From M3007 sp041392625 (GTDB lineage: Bacteria; Bacteroidota; Bacteroidia; Chitinophagales; Saprospiraceae), in NCBI GenBank assembly GCA_041392625.1, contig JAWKLR010000011.1:62001-126000 (forward strand): DNA of 64,000 nucleotides, in the 5' to 3' direction. Below are positions 17,429-24,744 of this stretch, piece after piece. The translations under genes and the position numbers were made by a program. The notes below the pieces were generated by a model that made no database searches, was not told the origin of the DNA, and worked only from the letters and a program-made list of their open reading frames with translations. How positions within the stretch are numbered: the stretch's first letter is position 1; each line of letters starts with the position of its first letter.

Positions 17429-19231
17429 CTAAACAGAAGAAGAAGTCAAGGGTTCAAACTGAAGTTTTGCCAGGCTGCTGTAAATGCCGTTTTCCATGGC
17501 GCTCAGTGTATCGTGGGTTCCGCTTTCTACCACTGTGCCTCCATCCAGGACAAAGATTTTGTCCACTTCACGGATAGTCGCCAACCGGTGGGCAATAATA
17601 ATGCTGGTCCGGCCTTCCATCAAATTGTTCAAGGCTTCCTGTACCTGTTTTTCACTTTCAGCATCCAGGGAAGAAGTGGCTTCATCCAGCAACAAAACAG
17701 ATGGGTCGCGCAGGATAGCCCGGGCAATGGCGATACGTTGACGCTGTCCGCCGGATAATTTGATACCCCGTTCACCGACCAGCGTATCCAGGCCTTCCGG
17801 GAATCCGGAAATAAAATCCCACGCATTTGCTTTGATAGCGGCCTCTTTGACAGCCTCTAAACTGGCATCTGGGTTTCCATACAGAATATTCTCCCCGATG
17901 GTTCCTCCAAACAGAATCACCTCCTGAGGCACGATGGCAAAATTCTTTCGGTATGCCTCCAGATCGTACTCCAGTACATTGTGACCGGATGCCTTTATTT
18001 CACCCGCATCTGCCTGGTGAAATTGCAACAACAGTTGCATGATCGTTGATTTCCCTGCACCACTTTGGCCTACAATTGCCACCTTTTTCCCTGCGGGAAA
18101 TAACATATTGATCCCTTTCAGGACTTGAACATCTGCTCGGGTTGGATATGAAAACCGAACATCAACCAGTTCGATATCTCCATCCAGTCGGTCGACCATT
18201 TTGTTACTCTGTGGACGCTCTTCGTCTTCGGGTTTGGTACGCAATATCTCCCGAATCCGCTCGGTAGCACCTACTGCACCTACCAACTCGGAATAAAAGT
18301 TACCAAGACCTGCGATTGCTCCACCTATGACTGCTGTGAAAGTTACAAAAGAAATCAACTGGCCTGCCGTAATTTCTTTTGATTGTACCATGCTCATACC
18401 CATCCAAATAACAAAAAACAAGGCTCCAAACAGCACGGTGATGATAAAGACTGCAAATATGGCACGACCGGATGCGTATTTTAACGACACATTTACCACC
18501 CGATCATTGGTTTGCTTGTATCGACCAATTTCGAAGAGCTCATTGGTGAATGCCTTTACAGCCTGAATGGATTGCAGGGTTTCATCCAGGATGGTATTTG
18601 TTTGTGCCAGTTCTTCCTGACGCTGGCGAGAGAGTTTCCGGATGTACCGGCCAAATACCATAGCACCTACAACTATAATTGGAAAAACGGCCAGCATGAT
18701 GCCAGCAAGTTTTGGAGTTTGCCAGGCCAAAAAAACTACGCCACCAACCAGAAGAATTACCTGCCGCAGAAACTCAGCAAGCACAAAATAAAAAGTGTTG
18801 TACAGTTTTTCAACATCATTGGTCAATCTACTGACGAGTTCACCCACCCGGTTTTTTTCAAAAAATACAATTGGAAGAGAAATGATGCGCTTGTACAATG
18901 CTTTTCGAATATCCGCGGTTCCGCGTTCACTAACCTGGGCAAAAGCGGTAACTCTGAAATAAGAGACTAAGCCCTGAAATGCAAGTACTACAACCAGGAT
19001 AACTGCAATCTTGGAAAGGCTCATATGAGCCATCGTCTCCTCCCCCTGTGCTACATCCAGCATGACACCCACGATGTATGGAAAAACCATGAATACCGAA
19101 CTGGATAGAAAGAGCAAAACAAGCCCTATGATAAAATGGGTTTTATACGGGCGGATAAATTCGAAAATCTTGACAGCCTCGCGCAGGCTATCCATCGAGA
19201 GGCTTTTCTTTTCCTCATCTTTGTTACTCAT
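17429..19231 (-). CDS. ABC exporter, fused permease and ATPase (MsbA/ABCB type)
   Basis: A 600-residue half-transporter. The N-terminal six-helix exporter domain covers about residues 35-330 (…GLVLLFLSSSVFMVFPYIVG…, FFEKNRVGELVSRLTNDVEKL). The ATPase domain has Walker A GQSGAGKS, signature LSGGQRQR, Walker B VLLLDEATSS and switch His IIIAHRLATI. It works as a homodimer. ABCB-type exporters move lipids, peptides or drugs; the substrate cannot be read here. Confidence 0.93.
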   Translation of the reverse strand: MSNKDEEKKSLSMDSLREAVKIFEFIRPYKTHFIIGLVLLFLSSSVFMVFPYIVGVMLDVAQGEETMAHMSLSKIAVILVVVLAFQGLVSYFRVTAFAQVSERGTADIRKALYKRIISLPIVFFEKNRVGELVSRLTNDVEKLYNTFYFVLAEFLRQVILLVGGVVFLAWQTPKLAGIMLAVFPIIVVGAMVFGRYIRKLSRQRQEELAQTNTILDETLQSIQAVKAFTNELFEIGRYKQTNDRVVNVSLKYASGRAIFAVFIITVLFGALFFVIWMGMSMVQSKEITAGQLISFVTFTAVIGGAIAGLGNFYSELVGAVGATERIREILRTKPEDEERPQSNKMVDRLDGDIELVDVRFSYPTRADVQVLKGINMLFPAGKKVAIVGQSGAGKSTIMQLLLQFHQADAGEIKASGHNVLEYDLEAYRKNFAIVPQEVILFGGTIGENILYGNPDASLEAVKEAAIKANAWDFISGFPEGLDTLVGERGIKLSGGQRQRIAIARAILRDPSVLLLDEATSSLDAESEKQVQEALNNLMEGRTSIIIAHRLATIREVDKIFVLDGGTVVESGTHDTLSAMENGIYSSLAKLQFEPLTSSSV

Positions 19232-19427
19232 GGCGCAAATCTCGCAATTGCTGTCTAAATTCGAGGAATTTTTGGCTATTTCTTTATCGGTAAATTTCCT
19301 GCGCAGGTCGAAAAGAAACAGACTTCAGGCCAGTCAAATACAGTATATATTTTTTTAATATATTCATTTACAAAATGTTAGCGAATTGAATTTTAGGATG
19401 ATTCGGCAATAACAGACAGAAAACACA

Positions 19428-20099
19428 ATGGGAAAAAAGAACCCTCCCTCGATATTTTATAAATCAATATGCAACATGATACAAGAACTTCAGGGCAATC
19501 GAACCGATATCTATTTACTTGACCAAATTCAACGAGGCAGAATCAATTTAAAAAGTAAAATCCTGGATGCAGGATGTGGCGGCGGGCGAAATGCCGAATG
19601 GTTTATCCGGGAAAATGCAGACATACGGGGTATTGACGGGAATCACGAGGCTATAACTGCAGTCCATCAGAACATAAAATCCTGGAATCCGGATTTTGAC
19701 ACTAAACGATTTCAAACAGGTGACATCGGCAGTATGCCCTACCCGGATGCTTCCTTTGATTTTATTATCAGCAGTGCGGTATTGCATTTTGCCAACAACG
19801 ATGAGGAGTTTAGGGCGTGGTTTGCAGAACACGTCCGGGTGCTTCGCCCAGGGGGGATACTCTGGATTCGGATGACCAGTGCCCATACATTCGCCAGCAA
19901 GGCAATTGACCTTGGTACTGGTCAACATGCCTTGCCGGATGGGAGCCAACGGTATTTGCTAAAGAAGCCGATCCTGGATCAATTGATGCAGAATTTGGGC
20001 TTGGCATACCTGGATCCGTTCAAGACTGTCAATGTGGAAGACAGCCGGACCATGACAACGCTTGCTTTGCAAAAAAGCAAAATCCCAAACAGGCTCTAA
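19428..20099 (+). CDS. Class I SAM-dependent methyltransferase
   Basis: A 223-residue protein with the SAM-binding motif I ILDAGCGGGRNAEW (Gly-rich loop at residues 47-53), an acidic residue at the end of strand 2 (RGIDGNHEA), motif SFDFIISSAVLHF and the post-motif LRPGGILWIRM. The substrate is unknown. It converges on the csaA-like gene with four shared bases at the stop codons. Unlike TehB or UbiE, no family-specific marks are visible. Confidence 0.85.
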   Translation: MGKKNPPSIFYKSICNMIQELQGNRTDIYLLDQIQRGRINLKSKILDAGCGGGRNAEWFIRENADIRGIDGNHEAITAVHQNIKSWNPDFDTKRFQTGDIGSMPYPDASFDFIISSAVLHFANNDEEFRAWFAEHVRVLRPGGILWIRMTSAHTFASKAIDLGTGQHALPDGSQRYLLKKPILDQLMQNLGLAYLDPFKTVNVEDSRTMTTLALQKSKIPNRL

Positions 20100-20425
20100 C
20101 TGATTCGCGTCCCGTTTACGACCGATTGTTCTGGCTGCAACAACACTACCCCAGCGTCTTGAACGGCACCCAACACCAAAACTTCGGAGAAGAAATTGGC
20201 AATTTGGCGGGTTGGAAAGTTGACTACGGCAATCACCTGCTTCCCGATCAGGTTTTCCCGATCGTAGAAGTCCGTAATCTGAGCACTGCTTTTTCTGACA
20301 CCCAATTCCGGACCAAAATCAATTTCCAGTTGGTATGCCGGCTTTCGGGCTTTGGGGAAATCTGCGGCAGCAATTATGGTCCCTATTCGCATATCAACCT
20401 TGAGAAAATCATCGAATTCTATCAT
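20096..20425 (-). CDS. csaA: CsaA-type tRNA-binding domain protein
   Basis: A 109-residue protein made almost only of the OB-fold tRNA-binding domain also found in MetRS and Arc1p: FLKVDMRIGTIIAAADFPKARKPAYQLEIDFG, then LIGKQVIAVVNFP and VLVLGA. CsaA has been described as a secretion-linked chaperone, with tRNA binding also proposed. Its stop overlaps that of the methyltransferase on the other strand. Confidence 0.9.
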   Translation of the reverse strand: MIEFDDFLKVDMRIGTIIAAADFPKARKPAYQLEIDFGPELGVRKSSAQITDFYDRENLIGKQVIAVVNFPTRQIANFFSEVLVLGAVQDAGVVLLQPEQSVVNGTRIS

Positions 20426-20628
20426 TAGATCACATTAAAGCAGGTGTAAAATTAATTGAGTTGTACAATGGATTACCGAGGAGGCAATCGCAATGACAAA
20501 GTGGCTTGCCCAGTTTTTTGGACTAATTTAACACGAAAATAGGAATTAAAGCCGCTTAGTATTTGGAACAATATGATGTAAGTAGTAGTTTCACCCCGAA
20601 AAATCTTTTTTTTCACTACCATTTTAAT

Positions 20629-21234
20629 ATGTCATCCAGAATCCTCATCCTAATAGCCTTTGGTATCTGGTGTGCTATTTGTTCGTATTGGTATGTGTGC
20701 AACATCAAGGGAGTGTGTGGAAAATCCACCCAGATTGAATCACCCAATGTTGTACAACCGGGCTACCCTCAAGATAGTCTGGGCATCGATTCAAGTGAAT
20801 TTTACACCGATGGCCAACCACTGACCACCCTTCCGACAGTGGACGAGCACATCAATACCACGCCCGACAACCTCGATCGTGTACAGATTGAAACCTTGGA
20901 AGATCATGCCATTATTCACTTTCCCTACAACTCTACCAGACGAGAGGACAACGCTGCAATGGATGACTACCTCAGCAGGCTTGCCAGTGCATTGATCGCA
21001 AGCAGAGGTACCGTCTACATCGTTGGGCATACCGATATGATTGGCGATCGCCAGTTTAACAAGCAAATGGGCTTAAAACGGGCACAGCATATCAAAAATA
21101 TTCTTACGGAAAAAGGCGTGCAACCGAATCAAATCCAATGCAGCTCCAAAGGAGAGGTAAAACCGGTTGCCAGCAATGACACGCCCCGTGGTCGGTACAT
21201 GAACCGCCGCGTCGAAATACGTTTAAATCCATAA
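20629..21234 (+). CDS. OmpA-family envelope protein
   Basis: A 202-residue protein. It starts with a hydrophobic N-terminal segment (MSSRILILIAFGIWCAICSYW), then a linker and a C-terminal OmpA-like peptidoglycan-binding domain at about residues 85-202. The motifs are IVGHTDMIGDRQFN, GLKRAQHIKN and YMNRRVEIRL; the Asp and Arg of the first and last contact the peptide of peptidoglycan. The start was set at 20629 because the upstream in-frame codons lack family-like sequence. It precedes the HhH protein gene by 11 bases and is probably in one operon with it. Confidence 0.85.
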   Translation: MSSRILILIAFGIWCAICSYWYVCNIKGVCGKSTQIESPNVVQPGYPQDSLGIDSSEFYTDGQPLTTLPTVDEHINTTPDNLDRVQIETLEDHAIIHFPYNSTRREDNAAMDDYLSRLASALIASRGTVYIVGHTDMIGDRQFNKQMGLKRAQHIKNILTEKGVQPNQIQCSSKGEVKPVASNDTPRGRYMNRRVEIRLNP

Positions 21235-21245
21235 TCACAACCGTC

Positions 21246-22360
21246 ATGTTCGAACAAGATATTACCCTGGGGCCTGGAACCGCCAGTTTTTCCTCCCACT
21301 TATTTGAAATCCTCATCATGTTGGGTGTTGCCTTCCTGCTCGGTTTGTGGCTGGGATGGGTGCTGTGGAGCCGCTACCGGCAAACGGCAGAGAAACTGCG
21401 CCTAGAATACGATTCCCTGAGTGCAACGGCCAATGCCCTGCGCGCAGAGTCTGATGAAGTCAAATCCAAACTCACCGGCATTGAAGCCGAGAACACGGAG
21501 CTAAAGCGGCAATTGAGTATGAAAGAGGATGAAGGCAATGAACTTCGTGCCCGGATGTTGGTTTTGGAACAGGATCTTCAACAAACAACAGAAGCCAAAC
21601 GGCTATTGGAAATAGAATTGGGCCTGAGCCCTGCCCCGGATGTTAGCGATGAAGCCACACCTCCCTTAGAGGTAATTGAGGCTCCGTCTAGCGACGAACC
21701 CGAGGATCAACCAGAGTTCACCGATGTTCCACCTCTTACAGTGGCTGAATTACCAGAACCGCCCGATGAGGCCCTGTTGGCAGATGAGGCAGTCAATGAA
21801 GTACTCGAAGACATCGATAATGCCGGAGAAGACAACCTGGTTGCACGTGCACTCGGTGCTCTTCACAACACACATTGGGCGCTGCCCTGCCCTTCTTGCA
21901 GGAAGAAGAATCAGAAACCTGCCAGCCGGAATTGGACTGGAAGAAGAAGACTTGCTAAACCAAGCATCGAAAAACGACTCGAAGACCAGGCTGGAAACCT
22001 CTCGATTCGAAGAAAACAATAAGGTTGAAGCACCTTGGATACAAACGAGGATGGAGACGACAACTCCGAGGATGATTTCCAGGTAACTACCATCGCAGGC
22101 CCGCAAGACGATCTCAAAATCGTAGAAGGGATAGGTCCTAAATTGAAGAACTCTACAATGCCGGTATTCATACCTATACCGAACTGGCACGCACACCGGT
22201 TAACAGACTAAAAGACATCCTGCTGGATGCAGGTTCTCGTTTTGCTATGCACGACCCGGGAACCTGGTCGGCACAAGCGCTCCTTGCCGCCAATGGCGAA
22301 TGGGACAACCTCAAAGCCTATCAGGAGTTTTTGAATGCGGGCAAGCGACCGAAGAGTTAA
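21246..22360 (+). CDS. Membrane-anchored coiled-coil protein with C-terminal HhH domain, frameshifted
   Basis: It begins with a TM helix (residues about 20-38), then a coiled coil (…AENTELKRQLSMKEDEGNEL…), an acidic Pro-rich linker and, after frame changes, a C-terminal helix-hairpin-helix-like domain: LKIVEGIGPK, then EELYNAGIHTYTELA and MHDPGTWSAQALLA. This tail is common in Bacteroidota proteins of unknown function. Reading passes through at least three frame changes: about 21885-21930, near 22025 and near 22140. The last is a missing A in PK/IEEL. Family-like text continues after each, so the gene is probably whole in a corrected sequence. It is 11 bases after the OmpA-like gene. Function unknown. 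Confidence 0.75.
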
Positions 22361-22383
22361 GCACCCAAATTAACAGCAACAAA

Positions 22384-22434
22384 AAAGCCGTTTGATTTTT
22401 CACTTTGAAAAATCAGACGGCTTTTATTTTATAT
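22384..22434. terminator. Terminator between HhH and DsbA genes
   Basis: A long stem (AAGCCGTTTGATTTTT against AAAAATCAGACGGCTT, one G-T pair) and a T-rich tail on the plus strand; the A-run on its other side lets it act in both directions for the converging genes. Confidence 0.85.
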
Positions 22435-22488
22435 ACATCCACCACAGGTTGAAAACTCACAGGTGATTGCAGACTGAACAAGACGATG

Positions 22489-23514
22489 TTATTTTCGGTA
22501 CCAAATAGATCCGTTTTTTGTATTGAACTTTACCAGTAACCCCAGGTCTGTTTGCTGATTGAGAATCTCTTGGCATTTCCTCCTTTTCACTGTTCGTTCA
22601 GAAATCTCTGAAAATTCGCGCAGGGTTAAGGAATGAAAACGCGTAAAAAAGTGGGAATTCCACTTTTCGTATTCCTTTTTTATACTATTTGGATTGACTT
22701 TCAATATGGCTGCTTCATATTGAGCGTAAGGCCTCGAACCATATACCACATCTTTATTTCCTGAATCATCTAAAAAGAATATGGTTGGAAAGCCTCTAAC
22801 CCCATATGCTCTGGAAAGCCTCAGATCTTCTTCAAATAAGTCTTTTGCTCTGCCTTCAAAATCAGCTTTGAATTGCTCAATCTGTAATCCTACAGACTTG
22901 GCTGCTGCTGCAATGTGCTCCCACCTGGTAATATTGATTTTTCTGAGAAAAACCATTTCACGCATTTCTCTCAAAAATAGAAGGGCTTTTTCATTGTCCT
23001 GAAGTTGAGCAGCCTTGAAAGCAATGGAAGGCGGGAAAGAAGAATCCAAGGGATCTTCAAGCCACACATCTCCATCAATGGGCATATCGTAATGCACACT
23101 CACCTCATCCCAATGATGGGCAACATCCGACGGTTTACTAATTCCACCACTGTTATAACTCCAGTCAGGAAGCAAACCGCCCATGTGGTATTCAATCTCC
23201 AGGTTTTGTCCGTATTCCAACTTCAATTTCCTAAGCTGTGGCTCAATTCCCCAACACGAGGAACAAATTGGGTCGGTAAAATAAATCAGTTTCACTTTTT
23301 TTGTTCCAGCGGATGTATTTTCGGTTGACAAACTATCCTTTCCTGTTCCCGGCAGTTCGCAGATGCCGATGACCGGATCACATAGAAGCGGATTACCGGA
23401 AGTTATTTCTTTTTCCATAGAATCTAATTTTGATTGTCCCTGACAAGCGCCCGTACTGATAAGAACCAATAGCAGGCACATGGACAAGATGTTGAAAGCA
23501 ATCGCATGTTTCAT
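22489..23514 (-). CDS. DsbA/FrnE-like thioredoxin-fold lipoprotein
   Basis: A 341-residue exported protein with a lipoprotein signal (…LISTGAC, Cys at residue 24). It has a DsbA-like active site CSSC at residues 84-87 (YFTDPICSSCWGIEP), the helical insert seen in FrnE/SpxH-like proteins and a cis-Pro loop GVRGFPTIFF around P243. It may act as a periplasmic thiol-disulfide enzyme. The C-terminal 60 residues are Lys/Arg rich and not recognised. It is divergent from an HxlR regulator, which may control it. Confidence 0.8.
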   Translation of the reverse strand: MKHAIAFNILSMCLLLVLISTGACQGQSKLDSMEKEITSGNPLLCDPVIGICELPGTGKDSLSTENTSAGTKKVKLIYFTDPICSSCWGIEPQLRKLKLEYGQNLEIEYHMGGLLPDWSYNSGGISKPSDVAHHWDEVSVHYDMPIDGDVWLEDPLDSSFPPSIAFKAAQLQDNEKALLFLREMREMVFLRKINITRWEHIAAAAKSVGLQIEQFKADFEGRAKDLFEEDLRLSRAYGVRGFPTIFFLDDSGNKDVVYGSRPYAQYEAAILKVNPNSIKKEYEKWNSHFFTRFHSLTLREFSEISERTVKRRKCQEILNQQTDLGLLVKFNTKNGSIWYRK

Positions 23515-23540
23515 AAAGCAAACCTAAAGCAAATGCGCTA

Positions 23541-23577
23541 TATATTTGCCACTAATTTCCTTTTAGAAAGTACTTTC
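23541..23577 (+). promoter_or_regulatory. Promoter -7 box and palindromic operator of the HxlR gene
   Basis: TATATTTG at 23541-23548 fits TAnnTTTG. It is followed 17 bases later by a perfect 12-base palindrome GAAAGTACTTTC at 23566-23577. The palindrome would lie just after the transcript start, a natural place for an autoregulating HxlR dimer. The -33 element is poor. Confidence 0.5.
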
Positions 23578-23622
23578 CTTTATGAAACTAACCGGCCGTC
23601 TTGCAACTAAATACTTAAAACG

Positions 23623-23982
23623 ATGAAAAAGAAAGCGCTGATCAACAACACCCCGATCTGTAAAATACGAATGAAAGCAATTAGCGATGCTATGAGCATT
23701 TTATCCGGAAAATGGAAGTTTCAAATTCTGGGAACCCTTATTGAAGGCAATCAATTAGGGTTTATGGAGCTGATGCGGGAAGTAGATGGAATAGGCACCA
23801 AAATGCTTTCAAAGGAACTGCAGGATCTTGAGATGAATCACCTGGTCAACCGTACTGTAATGGACACCAAACCCATTACCGTTATTTATTCCATTACAGA
23901 ACATGGGAAAACGCTTGCCCCATTAATTGATGCGCTGGCAAACTGGGGTATTGAATACAGACAATCCATTTATGCTAAATAA
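23623..23982 (+). CDS. HxlR-family winged-helix regulator
   Basis: A 119-residue winged helix-turn-helix protein of the HxlR type: PICKIRMKAISDAMSILSGKWKFQILGTL is followed by the recognition helix region GTKMLSKELQDLE and the wing TKPITVIYSITEHGKTL. Cys13 stands at the N-terminal position used as a redox sensor in HypR/YodB-like members. Divergence from a DsbA-like gene suggests thiol or electrophile control; this is inference. Confidence 0.9.
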   Translation: MKKKALINNTPICKIRMKAISDAMSILSGKWKFQILGTLIEGNQLGFMELMREVDGIGTKMLSKELQDLEMNHLVNRTVMDTKPITVIYSITEHGKTLAPLIDALANWGIEYRQSIYAK

Positions 23983-24126
23983 AATACCAATGGATAACTA
24001 CGGCCTGTTCACTAAACAACATGGTTTACCACAATAACAAATTTTAGCACTTTTCTTGCGAACTTGTCCGGTAAAAGCCCTCATTCAATCCTGGATTCAG
24101 TACTTCACACTTCTTAAAAACATGGT

Positions 24127-24591
24127 ATGAAAAACATCTTTTACCTGAGCACAATTGCACTCATCGCAGTTGCTGCATTCTCCTGTAAAACCACAAGTAA
24201 GACCCAAGGTAGTTCCACGATTAACTACAATGATTTATACAAATCGTGGGTGGTGGATACGGTGATTACCCTGAAATCGGATATGGGATCAACCCCCAAT
24301 ATCGAAGCCGACAAAAATGAGTATTTATTCAAAAAAGGCGGCGCCCAAAACCAGGGGATTCGGACCACCATAACATCCGGGGCCAGTGTTGATGTACCTT
24401 TTACCTTAAAAAATGGAAGTATACACTTTGATCAAGGCGCTACCTTTCCTTTGATGAAGTTTGACAAAGAAGGAAATCTGGTCAGCAGTAATATGTTCGC
24501 AAGTCTCCCTCCCTACACCATTGTTGAATTGAGCGCAACGAAACTTACTTTAAAGAACGAAGACATCATAGTAAAAATGCAGGCCAAGTAG
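24127..24591 (+). CDS. Small lipoprotein, unknown function
   Basis: A 154-residue protein with a lipoprotein signal (MKNIFYLSTIALIAVAAFSCK, lipobox Cys at residue 20). A beta-rich body of about 120 residues follows that resembles lipocalin-like Bacteroidota lipoproteins (YLFKKGGAQNQG, LKNGSIHFDQGATFPLMKFD, YTIVELSATKLTLKN). It is followed by a strong hairpin. No family is certain. Confidence 0.75.
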   Translation: MKNIFYLSTIALIAVAAFSCKTTSKTQGSSTINYNDLYKSWVVDTVITLKSDMGSTPNIEADKNEYLFKKGGAQNQGIRTTITSGASVDVPFTLKNGSIHFDQGATFPLMKFDKEGNLVSSNMFASLPPYTIVELSATKLTLKNEDIIVKMQAK

Positions 24592-24607
24592 AGCCACTTC
24601 ACCTCTA

Positions 24608-24682
24608 AACAAATACGCCCGACCAAACATTCGCTCAAAGACTGTTTCCAGTTGATTGCGAATGCCTGGCCGGGCGTTTGTT
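24608..24682. terminator. Long bidirectional terminator hairpin
   Basis: Two arms of about 25-27 bases (24608-24634 and 24658-24682) pair with a two-base bulge and a few mismatches; the core is CGCCCG / CGGGCG and CATTCGC / GCGAATG. The loop is 23 bases. It separates the lipoprotein gene from the convergent gcvP. It is longer than a usual terminator. Confidence 0.65.
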
Positions 24683-24744
24683 ATTCAGTGTTTCCTGGTA
24701 TTCAAATTGAAGTACAATACTCAATTTGACACCAAGGCCATCAC

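Noticed and set aside
23519..23526. CAAACCTA as a -7 box for the DsbA-like gene
   Set aside because: It matches TAnnTTTG on the minus strand but ends only about 5 bases from the start codon and has no -33 element.
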